Translations under genes and position numbers: made by a program
Notes under the pieces: model-generated
The model's database searches: none
Seen by the model: only the letters and a program-made list of their open reading frames with translations
Told to the model about the DNA's origin: nothing
In this document: one piece after another, positions 36,630 through 44,906 of the stretch
Layout of the letters: every line of letters starts with the position of its first letter
How positions within the stretch are numbered: position 1 is the first letter of the stretch
DNA from: Actinoallomurus soli
GTDB lineage: Bacteria; Actinomycetota; Actinomycetes; Streptosporangiales; Streptosporangiaceae
Direction: 5' to 3'
NCBI RefSeq assembly: GCF_024055715.1
Contig: NZ_JAMXMV010000004.1
Location: 1-64,000 of the forward strand
DNA length: 64,000 nt

Positions 36630-37528
36630 CAGCGCCCCTGGAGCCGTACTTCGAAGGCGTCGCGCAGGCCGTCACCGATGCAGTTGAACGCGCACACGAC
36701 CAGCACGATCGCCAGGCCCGCCGGGAAGATCAGCCACCAGTAGCCCTCGGAGGTGTAGGAGATGCCCTTGCTGAGCATGCCGCCCCAGTCGGTCTTCGGC
36801 GGGGCCACGCCGAGGCCCAGGAAGCTGACGTAGGCGATGAGCAGGATCGCGTCGGCGACCTGGAAGGTGGCGTTGACGACGACCGTGCCGATGGCGTTCG
36901 GGATGACGTGCCGGAAGACCGCGCGGCCGTGGCCGCCGCCCATCGCCTTCATCGCCTGGACGTAGTCGCGGCTGCGCAGGGACAGCGCCTCGGCGCGTAC
37001 GAGCCTGGCCGGCACGAGCCAGGACACGCAGCCGATGATCAGGATCTGCACCGGCACCGTCGGGCGGAGGATCGTCGCGGTCACGAGGAGCAGGAACAGC
37101 GCGGGGATCGCGATGCCCGCGTCGACCACGCGCATCATCACCGCGTCGATCCAGCCGCCGGCGTACCCGGAGATGGCGCCCCAGACCGTACCGATCAGCG
37201 TCGCCAGCAGCCCGGCGGCGATGCCGATCTCCAGGGACGTCTGGCCGCCGACCATCAGGCGGCCCAGCACGTCCCGGCCGACGTCGTCGGTGCCCAGGAG
37301 GTGGCCGCGCGTGCCGGGCGAGAGGGTCGCGTCGGCCAGCTGCGTGTGGACCTGGTCGGTGTGGTGGATCAGCGGGCCGATGAAGCAGAACACGAGCAGC
37401 AGACCGAGGATGACCAGGCCCGTGACGGCCAGCCGGTTGGCGAGGAACATCCGCACCATGCGGCGGTACGGCCCGGCCGCCGTGGTGGCGGGCGCCTGCT
37501 CGGTCATCAGCGGAGCGGAGACCGTCAT
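36629..37528 (-). CDS. peptide-type ABC transporter permease (DppC-like)
   Basis: This 299-residue permease has an N-terminal membrane helix (FLANRLAVTGLVILGLLLVF), the OppC/DppC-typical HLLGTDDVGRDVLGRLMVGGQTSL and an EAA loop (ALSLRSRDYVQAMKAMGGGHGRAVFRHVIPN). Five further helices are visible. I chose the ATG at 37528 for its AAGGAG at 5 bases; the in-frame upstream extension overlaps the spacer. It follows the DppB-like gene by 31 bases. Confidence 0.94.
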   Translation of the reverse strand: MTVSAPLMTEQAPATTAAGPYRRMVRMFLANRLAVTGLVILGLLLVFCFIGPLIHHTDQVHTQLADATLSPGTRGHLLGTDDVGRDVLGRLMVGGQTSLEIGIAAGLLATLIGTVWGAISGYAGGWIDAVMMRVVDAGIAIPALFLLLVTATILRPTVPVQILIIGCVSWLVPARLVRAEALSLRSRDYVQAMKAMGGGHGRAVFRHVIPNAIGTVVVNATFQVADAILLIAYVSFLGLGVAPPKTDWGGMLSKGISYTSEGYWWLIFPAGLAIVLVVCAFNCIGDGLRDAFEVRLQGR

Positions 37529-37559
37529 GGTTTCTCCTTCGCGGTACGGGACGCGCGGG

Positions 37560-38513
37560 TCATCGGATCGATCCTCGGACACGGGGGTCGACGAGCGCCT
37601 GGACGATGTCGGCGAGCAGCGAGCCGATGACGGTGGCGAGCGCGATCACCAGGACGGTGCCGAGCAGGATCGGGTAGTCGGACGTCTGCGCGGCGTTCCA
37701 GAACAACAGCCCCATGCCGGGGTAGTTGAACACCGACTCGATGACCAGCGCGCCGGAGAACAGCACCGGCAGGTAGTAGCCGAGCATCGCGATGATCGGC
37801 GTCAGCGAGTTGCGCATGATGTGGAGCCACACGACCCGGCGTTCCGAGGCTCCCTTGGCCCGCGCGGTCCGTACGTAGTCCTCGGCGAGGTTGTCGAGCA
37901 CCGCCGACCGCATGTACCGGCTGAACGCCGCGACCGTCGCGATGGCCCCGGCGAGGACGGGCAGGATCAGCGCACGGGAGTCGGCGAACAGCGCGCCGAG
38001 CGTCTGGGCCTGCGGCGCCTGCGGGGGCAGGATCGGGATCTTCTCGGTGAAGACGATCACGAGGATGAGCGCCAGGAAGAAGACCGGCGTCGCGTATCCG
38101 ACGAACACCAGGGTGGTGACCGTGTAGTCGGTCAGGCCCCGGCGCCGCCGGCCCTGCCACACGCCGAGCGGGATCGCGATGACCAGCGCCACGAGCGTCG
38201 ACAGCCCGGTCAGGACGAGCGTCTTGGGCAGCCGCTGCCCGATGAGCGAGCCCACCGACTGGTTCAGCGTGTACGAGTCGCCGAGGTCGCCGTGCAGCAG
38301 GCGGCTGAGGAACGCCCAGTACTGCTGGACCAGCGACTTGTCGAAGCCGTGCTCGTGGTTGAAGGCCGCGATGGCCTGCGGGCTGGCCTGGGGACCGAGG
38401 ATGCCCCGCGCGGGCCCGCCGGGGACCGAGTGCAGCAGCAGGAAGACGATCACGGTCACCAGCAGGATGACGACGATCGCCTGCCCGAGGCGCTTTGCCA
38501 GGAAGCGGATCAA
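37560..38513 (-). CDS. peptide-type ABC transporter permease (DppB-like)
   Basis: This 317-residue permease begins with MIRFLAKRLGQAIVVILLVTVIVFLLLHSVPGG, the family's first helix, and contains LGDSYTLNQSV and an EAA loop (DYVRTARAKGASERRVVWLHIMRNSLTPII). It has six predicted helices. The TTG start follows GGAGGAAC. It is the second gene of the operon, 72 bases after the binding protein. Confidence 0.94.
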   Translation of the reverse strand: MIRFLAKRLGQAIVVILLVTVIVFLLLHSVPGGPARGILGPQASPQAIAAFNHEHGFDKSLVQQYWAFLSRLLHGDLGDSYTLNQSVGSLIGQRLPKTLVLTGLSTLVALVIAIPLGVWQGRRRRGLTDYTVTTLVFVGYATPVFFLALILVIVFTEKIPILPPQAPQAQTLGALFADSRALILPVLAGAIATVAAFSRYMRSAVLDNLAEDYVRTARAKGASERRVVWLHIMRNSLTPIIAMLGYYLPVLFSGALVIESVFNYPGMGLLFWNAAQTSDYPILLGTVLVIALATVIGSLLADIVQALVDPRVRGSIR

Positions 38514-38585
38514 CGGGGTTCCTCCGGCCAGGGTGAGGTCAGGATGAGGGCCCGGGACGGCCGGCGGCCGTCCCGGGCGCGCCGG

Positions 38586-40424
38586 TCACTTCGCGAGATA
38601 CCAGCGCTGCGGCTGCATGAAGGCCAGGGGGTCCTGGACGACGCCGCGCAGGTTGTTGCGGATGGCCGACACCTGGTAGGCGGGGTTCGGCATCCAGATC
38701 ACCGGGAGCTGCTTGGCGAGGTAGGAGCTGTACTGCTGCATGGCCTGGGGGTCCGACGAGCTCGTCGACTCCTTGACCAGCTTGTCGGCCGTGGGGTCGC
38801 TGTAGCTGCCGAGGTTGGTGCCTCCGTCGGTGGCGAAGATCTGCTCACCGCTCGGGTACGCCGGGAAGTACCAGCTGCCCTGGGTGCCGAAGAAGGAGAG
38901 CTGCCAGGAGCAGGTCGACTGGTTCGGCTTGCACTCCGGGCTGTGGTCGAGGACGGAGTTGAGCGGCTCCGACTTGATCGACAGCGCGATGCCGATCTTC
39001 GACAGGGAGGACTGCAGCTCCTGCATCGTGTTGTCGGTCTCGGTGCTGCCGCTCTCGGTCAGCAGCGAGAACTTCAGCTGCGTGCCCGCCTTGATCCCGG
39101 CGCCGCACTGGTCGGCCCCGGTGCCCGGCTTCGTGCAGGAGGCGATGTTGCCCGCGATCGTCCAGCCGTGCGACGTGAGCAGCGCCTTGGCCTTGTTCAC
39201 GTCGTAGGGGTACGGGTTGTTCTTCTGGTCCTGGGACAGGTACTTCGACACCGGCTGCTGGGGCACCGGCCCGTACCCGGGGGCGGCCTGGTCGTGCCAG
39301 ATGACGCGCGAGATCGTCGCCTGGTCGATCGACATCTGCACGGCCTGCCGGATGTAGAGCTGCTTGAAGACCGCGCCCATCTCCGGGTTGTTGAAGTTGT
39401 ACGGAATGTAGGTGATCGCCCAGCCGTTCCACGGCTTGACCTGGTACCCGCTGTTCTCGATCGTCTTCTGCTGCGAGACGGCGAGCGCCGGCAGGTAGCC
39501 GTAGTCGACGCCGCCGGAGCGCAGGACGTTGAACTCCGCCTGGGCCGAGGTGAAGGGCTTGAACGTCACGGCGTCCAGGTGGGCGGCGTCGTCGCCGGTG
39601 TACTTGGCGTTCTTGGCGAGCGTCACCTGGCCGGTGGTGGTGAACTCCTTGACCGTGAACGGCCCGTCCGCGACCTTCCACAGCGGGTTGCTCGCGTACT
39701 CCGACAGCTTGCCGGCCTCGCCGATGAGGTACTTGAAGACCTTCTTGGCGCCGTCGGTCGTGCGGTCGTAGTCGCCGACCTTGCCGCTCGCGTCCTCGAC
39801 GTCCCAGGCCGACTGCGGCATGGGCGTGACGTAGGTGAGCTGGTTGGCGGTGAACCACTCCGGGTTGTACGCCTTGGTCAGGTCGAGCTTGAACGTCGTG
39901 TCGTTCACCGTCGTGAACTTCGCGACGTTGTCCGGCAGGTCGCCCTTGCTGTAGTTGCCCCACTGGGCCTTGTTGGCCTTGGCCAGGTTGAACCAGAACT
40001 CCACGTCCCGGGTGGTGACCTTCTGGCCGTTCGCCCAGGTGAGGCCGTCCTTCAGCGTGATCGTGACCGTCTTGCCGCCGTTGGAGTAGACCGGGGCCTT
40101 GGCCGCGCCGGCCTTCTCGTCCATGGCGACGGTGCCGCTCGACCCGTTGTAGGCGTACAGCGGCAGGAAGACGTTCTGCCGGATCGCGCTGTTGTACCCG
40201 GCCAGGTGACCGGGGGTGCCCAGCGGGAAGATCCAGTTCGGTGTGGCGTTGGGCGGCAGCGCGAACGTCACCGAACCGCCCTGCTGCGGCGTGCCGCCGG
40301 TCGCCGACGACCCTCCCTGCCCACTGCCGGAGGAACATCCGGCCACGAGCAGTGTGGCGGCCACGCCGAGCACCGCCAGCGGGGTGCGCGCGGTCGCCGG
40401 GAACGAAGGCGATCGTCTTCTCAT
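38586..40424 (-). CDS. peptide/nickel-type ABC transporter substrate-binding lipoprotein (SBP family 5)
   Basis: This 612-residue lipoprotein has the lipobox LVAGC (Cys about 30) and the SBP_bac_5 fold. Recognisable parts are VTITLKDGLTWANGQKVTTRDVEFWFN, YIPYNFNNPEMGAVFKQLYIRQAVQMSID and LPVIWMPNPAYQVSAIRNNLRGV. Substrate cannot be read from sequence. The ATG at 40424 is preceded by AGGAG. It is the first gene of a four-gene operon and is divergent from a ROK regulator, its likely controller. Confidence 0.93.
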   Translation of the reverse strand: MRRRSPSFPATARTPLAVLGVAATLLVAGCSSGSGQGGSSATGGTPQQGGSVTFALPPNATPNWIFPLGTPGHLAGYNSAIRQNVFLPLYAYNGSSGTVAMDEKAGAAKAPVYSNGGKTVTITLKDGLTWANGQKVTTRDVEFWFNLAKANKAQWGNYSKGDLPDNVAKFTTVNDTTFKLDLTKAYNPEWFTANQLTYVTPMPQSAWDVEDASGKVGDYDRTTDGAKKVFKYLIGEAGKLSEYASNPLWKVADGPFTVKEFTTTGQVTLAKNAKYTGDDAAHLDAVTFKPFTSAQAEFNVLRSGGVDYGYLPALAVSQQKTIENSGYQVKPWNGWAITYIPYNFNNPEMGAVFKQLYIRQAVQMSIDQATISRVIWHDQAAPGYGPVPQQPVSKYLSQDQKNNPYPYDVNKAKALLTSHGWTIAGNIASCTKPGTGADQCGAGIKAGTQLKFSLLTESGSTETDNTMQELQSSLSKIGIALSIKSEPLNSVLDHSPECKPNQSTCSWQLSFFGTQGSWYFPAYPSGEQIFATDGGTNLGSYSDPTADKLVKESTSSSDPQAMQQYSSYLAKQLPVIWMPNPAYQVSAIRNNLRGVVQDPLAFMQPQRWYLAK

Positions 40425-40748
40425 CGATGCTCCTGACGGGGGGAACGGACGTCGTCCGCAGGTTTCAGCGAGTCGGTTCGGCCGACCGGCCGGGGGCTTC
40501 GTTCGAGTGGCCGGTCCGGCGGGGGTCGGTGGCGATGTGGCGGTGACGATACAGCGCCCCATCGAACGAAGACAAGACCGAATCGAAACAAGTAACGCAG
40601 TCGACGCAACAGGCGCGCCTGGTCACGGTCGTGTTACGCGGCCGACCGGTGGACTGCCGTCACAGCGATTGCTATTGTCCGACCGAATCAACCGAAGTAA
40701 CGTTCGGATCCGAAGCAAGTCTGCTGAACATTCGACTAAGGAGCCACC
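40425..40748. promoter_or_regulatory. divergent control region, ABC transporter operon / ROK regulator
   Basis: These 324 bases are without a gene. The part next to the ROK gene (40660-40740) is relatively AT-rich and contains repeated CGAA/TTCG elements. Among them are a perfect 12-bp palindrome TTCGGATCCGAA at 40703-40714 and an overlapping CCGAA-6-TTCGG. This is the likely promoter/operator zone for both transcripts. Confidence 0.5.
40703..40714. promoter_or_regulatory. 12-bp palindrome, candidate ROK operator
   Basis: TTCGGATCCGAA is self-complementary and lies 34 bases upstream of the ROK start codon. TTCG/CGAA half-sites recur nearby. ROK repressors commonly bind AT-flanked inverted repeats upstream of their own genes. 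The assignment rests on symmetry and position only. Confidence 0.45.
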
Positions 40749-41861
40749 GTGTCGGCCGCGCACATCATCGGGCTCGTGGCGTCGGGCCAGGCCACGTCGC
40801 GGGCCGAGCTGGCCCGGTTGCTCGGCTGGGCTCCGTCGACGGTCTCCGCCCACGTCCAGGAGCTGCTGGACGCCGGCCTGCTCCTGGAGTCCGGCGAGGG
40901 CCGCTCGCGCGGCGGCCGGCGGCCGCGGTTGCTCAGCGTCCCCGCCGGTGAGGGCGTGATGCTGGCCGCCGACCTCGGCGGCCACCACGCGCGCCTCGCG
41001 ACGCTGGACGGGACGGGCCGGCCCCAGAAGATCCGCGATCTGGAGATGGACGTCAGCGCCGGGCCGGAACCCGTCCTGGACCAGATCATGGACGCGCTCG
41101 AAGAGCTCAGCGACGGCCGCCCGGTGCTCGGCGCCGGGATCGGGCTGCCCGGGCCGGTCGACCTGGACGGCGTCATGGTCGGGCCCTCCCGCATGCCCGG
41201 CTGGCACGGCTTCTCCGTACGTGAGCGGATGAGCGGGCGGTTCCAGGCCCCCCTCGTCGTGGAGAACGACGCCAACCTCATGGCGATGGGCGAAACGGTC
41301 GCCCGCGGGCCGGATCTCCGCGACTTCGTCTTCGTCAAGGCCGGCACCGGCGTCGGCGCGGCGGTCGTGAGCGACGGCCGGCTGCACCGGGGGGCCCGCG
41401 GCTTCGCCGGCGACATCACCCACAACCGCGTCCCGGCGGGCGGCGACCGGCCGTGCAGCTGCGGCAACTTCGGCTGCCTGGAGACGATCGCCAGCGGCGC
41501 CGCGCTGGTCGCCGCCGTGAGCGCCGAGGGCGTCGACGTGAAGAGCACCGCCGACCTCGTACGCCTCGCCCGCGACAGGCATCCGACGGTCACGACCAAC
41601 GTCAGGTTCGCCGGTCGGCAGCTCGGCGAGGTCCTCACCACGATCGTGAACTTCCTGAACCCCCAGGCGGTCATCCTCAGCGGCGCGCTCGCCGCCTGCG
41701 ACCTGTTCGTCGCCGCCGCGCGCGGCGTCCTGTACGAGCGGTGCCTGCCCCCGACCACCCAGGACCTGGAGATCGCCGAGAGCGTCGCCGGGCCCGACGC
41801 CGGCCTGCTGGGCATCGGCCGCCTCATCCTCGACCAGGGCGTGGCCCTGGCCTCCTCCTGA
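40749..41861 (+). CDS. ROK-family transcriptional regulator
   Basis: This 370-residue protein has an N-terminal winged helix (SRAELARLLGWAPSTVSAHVQELLDAGLLLESGEGRSRGGRRPRLL) and a ROK sugar-kinase-like domain. The latter shows LAADLGGHHARLA, GAGIGLPGPVD, VENDANLMAMGE, FVKAGTGVGAAVV and the zinc motif CSCGNFGCLE. ROK repressors usually respond to sugars or sugar phosphates, which is unusual for control of a peptide-type transporter. The GTG at 40749 follows AAGGAG at 5 bases. Confidence 0.92.
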   Translation: MSAAHIIGLVASGQATSRAELARLLGWAPSTVSAHVQELLDAGLLLESGEGRSRGGRRPRLLSVPAGEGVMLAADLGGHHARLATLDGTGRPQKIRDLEMDVSAGPEPVLDQIMDALEELSDGRPVLGAGIGLPGPVDLDGVMVGPSRMPGWHGFSVRERMSGRFQAPLVVENDANLMAMGETVARGPDLRDFVFVKAGTGVGAAVVSDGRLHRGARGFAGDITHNRVPAGGDRPCSCGNFGCLETIASGAALVAAVSAEGVDVKSTADLVRLARDRHPTVTTNVRFAGRQLGEVLTTIVNFLNPQAVILSGALAACDLFVAAARGVLYERCLPPTTQDLEIAESVAGPDAGLLGIGRLILDQGVALASS

Positions 41862-41891
41862 CCCCCGCCGCCCCGAACGAAAGATCCACCC

Positions 41892-43352
41892 GTGAGAGCA
41901 CTCCGCATCGGCATTGCCGGCATCGCGATCGAGTCGAGCACCTTCTCCCCGCACCTGACCCGCCTGGACGACTTCACGGTCACCCGCGACGACGCCCTGC
42001 TCGCGCGGTACGCCTGGATCCGGGAACCGCGGGCGTGGTGCGAGGGCGTGGAGTGGGTGCCGCTGCTGCACGCGGTCTCGCTGCCCGGCGGCGCCGTCGA
42101 CCCCGACGTGTACGACGCCCTCGAGGCCGAGATCGTGGAACGTGCCAAGGCGGCGGGCCCCCTGGACGGCCTACTCTTCGACATCCACGGGGCGATGAGC
42201 GTCACCGGGCGCACCGACGCGGAGGCCGGCCTGGCCGCCGCCGTACGCGCCGCCGTCGGCCCCGACACGCTGATCTCCGCGTCCATGGACCTGCACGGCA
42301 ACGTCTCCCGCGAGCTCGCCGCCACGGTCGACCTGATCACCTGCTACCGGATGGCGCCGCACGAGGACGCCTGGGAGTCCCGTGAACGCGCGGCGCGCAA
42401 CCTCGTGACCCGGCTGCGCGACGGCGGCCGGCCGCGCAAGGCCTGGGTGCAGGTGCCGGTCCTGCTGCCCGGCGAGAAGACCAGCACCCGCATCGAGCCC
42501 GCCAAGAGCCTGTACGCCCGCGTATCCGAGGTCGAGGCGATGCCCGGCGTGCTGGACGCCGCCATCTGGGTCGGGTACGCCTGGGCCGACGAGCCCCGCT
42601 GCCGGGCGGCCGTCGTCGTCACGGGCGACGACGAGGCGACGATCACCCAGCAGGCGCGCGGGCTCGCCGAGGCGTACTGGAAGGCCCGCGCGGACTTCGC
42701 CTTCGTCGCCCCCACCGGAAGCCTCGCCGACTGCGTCCGGTCCGCGATCGACAGCGACGCCCGGCCGTTCCTGATCAGCGACTCCGGCGACAACCCGACC
42801 GCCGGCGGCGCCGGTGACGTCTCCGCGGCCCTGGAGTACCTGCTCGGCGTCGAGGACATCCGCCTCGGGAGGGTCAGCGCGATCTACGCGAGCATCCAGG
42901 ACCCCGAGGCGGTGGCCGCCGCGTTCGCCGCCGGGGAGGACGCCGAGGTCGTGCTCCGCGTCGGCGGAAAGATCGACTCCGGCCCGGCGGGGCCGGTCAC
43001 CCTCGCCGGGACCGTCCAGGCCCTCCGCCGCGACGACCCGGTCGGCGGCGACATCGCCGTGATCCGGACCGGCGGCCTGCGGGTCATCGTCACCGCCCGC
43101 CGCAAGCCGTACCACGAGATCCGCGACTTCACCTTCCTCGGCCTCGACCCGGCGGCGACCGACCTGGTCATCGTCAAGATCGGCTACCTGGAGCCGGAGC
43201 TGTACGACCTGGCCGCAGACTGGCTGCTCGCGCTCACCCCCGGCGGCGTCGACCAGGACCTGCTCCGCCTCGGCCACCACGGCGTACGGCGGCCGCTGTT
43301 CCCCTTCGACTCCGACATGCCCGACCCGGATCTGACGCCCGAGCTGCTCTGA
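41892..43352 (+). CDS. M81 family metallopeptidase-like protein (MlrC type)
   Basis: This 486-residue protein is of the MlrC/M81 family, whose founding member degrades linearised microcystin. It shows GIAGIAIESSTFSP at the N terminus, LLFDIHGAMSVTGRTDAEAGL, the metal-site segment SASMDLHGNVSRELA, CYRMAPHEDAWESRERA and DSGDNPTAGGAGDVSAAL. The putative metal ligands Asp/His in these blocks are present. True substrates in bacteria are largely unknown. It follows the ROK gene by 30 bases and precedes cutC, so the three form an operon divergent from the transporter. Confidence 0.9.
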   Translation: MRALRIGIAGIAIESSTFSPHLTRLDDFTVTRDDALLARYAWIREPRAWCEGVEWVPLLHAVSLPGGAVDPDVYDALEAEIVERAKAAGPLDGLLFDIHGAMSVTGRTDAEAGLAAAVRAAVGPDTLISASMDLHGNVSRELAATVDLITCYRMAPHEDAWESRERAARNLVTRLRDGGRPRKAWVQVPVLLPGEKTSTRIEPAKSLYARVSEVEAMPGVLDAAIWVGYAWADEPRCRAAVVVTGDDEATITQQARGLAEAYWKARADFAFVAPTGSLADCVRSAIDSDARPFLISDSGDNPTAGGAGDVSAALEYLLGVEDIRLGRVSAIYASIQDPEAVAAAFAAGEDAEVVLRVGGKIDSGPAGPVTLAGTVQALRRDDPVGGDIAVIRTGGLRVIVTARRKPYHEIRDFTFLGLDPAATDLVIVKIGYLEPELYDLAADWLLALTPGGVDQDLLRLGHHGVRRPLFPFDSDMPDPDLTPELL

Positions 43353-43381
43353 TCCACCTCCCCCGCGAAAGGAACCGAAAC

Positions 43382-44122
43382 GTGCGTTACGAGATCTGCC
43401 TGGAGTCCGCCGACGGCGTCGCGGCCGCAGCGGAGGCCGGCGCGGACCGGGTCGAGCTCTGCGCCGCCCTCCTGGAGGGCGGGATCACGCCGAGCATCGG
43501 GATGGTCGAACAGGCCGTCGCCCTCGCGGCCGGCCGGATCAAGATCCACGTGATCATCCGCCCGCGCGGCGGGGACTTCGTGTACGGCCCGGCCGAGGCC
43601 GCGGCGATGCTGCGCGACATCGAGGCCGTCAAGGCCGCCGGTGTGGACGGCGTCGTCATCGGCGCCCTGACCCCGGACGCGGAGATCGACACCGAGCTGT
43701 GCGCGCGGCTCGTCGAGGCCGCCCGCCCGCTCAGCGTCACCTTCCACCGAGCGTTCGACGTCACCCGCGACCCCGAGGCGGCGTTCGAGGACGTCGTCGG
43801 GCTCGGCGTGGACCGGCTGCTCACCTCCGGCGCGGCCCCCTCGGCCCTGGAGGGCGCGGACCTGATCGCGCGTCTCGTCGCGAAGGCCGCCGGGCGGATC
43901 ATCATCCTGCCGGCCGCCGGCATCAACGAACGCACCGCCGCCCGCGTCCTCGAGCAGACGGGCGCCCAGGAGCTGCACTTCACGGCCTCGGAGGACCGGC
44001 CGTCGTCGTCCCGCTTCACCCGGCCGGGCATCTACATGGGCGGCGCGCTCTACCCGCCGGAGACCGTTCGCTCCGTCACCACCACCGCGCGCGTCCAAAG
44101 CATCATCGCCGCCGTCGGCTGA
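43382..44122 (+). CDS. cutC: CutC family TIM-barrel protein
   Basis: This 246-residue protein has the CutC pattern: ICLESADGVAAAAEAGADRVELCAALLEGGITPS, VIIRPRGGDFVY, GVDGVVIGALTPD, VTFHRAFDVTRDP, RLLTSGAAPSALEG and IILPAAGINERTAARVL. It was named for copper homeostasis, but bacterial CutC proteins in sugar or peptide operons probably have an enzymatic role. The GTG start follows GAAAGGAA. It is the last gene of the ROK operon. Copper function is not supported by the context here. Confidence 0.93.
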   Translation: MRYEICLESADGVAAAAEAGADRVELCAALLEGGITPSIGMVEQAVALAAGRIKIHVIIRPRGGDFVYGPAEAAAMLRDIEAVKAAGVDGVVIGALTPDAEIDTELCARLVEAARPLSVTFHRAFDVTRDPEAAFEDVVGLGVDRLLTSGAAPSALEGADLIARLVAKAAGRIIILPAAGINERTAARVLEQTGAQELHFTASEDRPSSSRFTRPGIYMGGALYPPETVRSVTTTARVQSIIAAVG

Positions 44123-44166
44123 CCGAAAGGCCCCCAGAACGACCGAAATCATGCACACTGCAGGGG

Positions 44167-44742
44167 ATGAAGATTTCCGACGGCGAACTACGGCGTATCC
44201 GGCTCGGCCCCAGCGAGGATGACGACGACGAGGGCCTGTTCCTCCTCCGCGTGTTCTTCACGGCGACCGACCCGGAGGCCGTGATCGCCCGTGCGCGTGA
44301 AGTGCTCGGCTGCGTTCTCGAGCGGGTGGACTCATGGCCGCCGGACGAAGAGTGGCCGAAGATCCTTCCTTCCTGGTTCGTCGAACGGTTCGCACCGGAG
44401 CCCACGCCTCCCGCCCCTGCGCCGATCTTCGATCCCGCCGCCAGAGCCGCCGCCTGGCTGCAGATGTGGCAGTCGGCGACTGCGGTCGAGGAGACCGCTC
44501 CTGACACGACGGACGAGGCCGAAGAGACGGACGAGGGCCCCGGGAGGCTTTCGGACTGGCTCTTCCACTTCGACCCGAGCGAGGAAGAGGGCGGCGGCGA
44601 CCGGAGCTGGTGGTGGTGGGACGCCGGAATCGACGCGCTGGGCACCGGCTGGATCGACGTCGCCACCCCCCGGCTGCCTTTCGGCACCGAAGCCCTGTAC
44701 CGGCTGATCGAGGCGAGCGGCGGCGCGAACCCCGGGTACTGA
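44167..44742 (+). CDS. uncharacterised acidic protein
   Basis: This 191-residue acidic protein begins MKISDGELRRIRLGPSEDDDDEG, has a Pro/Ala hinge near residue 80 and an acidic centre, and contains W-rich segments (WPPDEEWPKILPSWFV and DRSWWWWDAG). I do not recognise a family. The plan resembles small effector-immunity or phage-like accessory proteins only in being acidic and soluble. The ATG lies directly after AGGGG. It is 44 bases downstream of cutC. Confidence 0.65.
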   Translation: MKISDGELRRIRLGPSEDDDDEGLFLLRVFFTATDPEAVIARAREVLGCVLERVDSWPPDEEWPKILPSWFVERFAPEPTPPAPAPIFDPAARAAAWLQMWQSATAVEETAPDTTDEAEETDEGPGRLSDWLFHFDPSEEEGGGDRSWWWWDAGIDALGTGWIDVATPRLPFGTEALYRLIEASGGANPGY

Positions 44743-44799
44743 TCGCGCCCGCCACCCTGCGGAACCCGCGGTGAGCTCTTCGCAATCTTCGTGAAACAC

Positions 44800-44815
44800 G
44801 AAACACGCGGGTAAC
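44800..44815 (+). promoter_or_regulatory. GlnR-like box upstream of amt
   Basis: GAAAC at 44800-44804 and GTAAC at 44811-44815 are separated by exactly six bases. This is the GaAAC-n6-gTnAC arrangement of actinobacterial GlnR boxes. Another GAAAC lies at 44793. The box is about 90 bases before the amt start, a normal place for nitrogen control. I found it by eye. Confidence 0.6.
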
Positions 44816-44906
44816 ACGCCTGTACTCGACCGGAAACGTGGGCTGGCGACCCTTCCCAGAGCCGCCCGGGCATCGCCCGGGCCGATCGGGAGGACGACAC
44901 ACCGAC

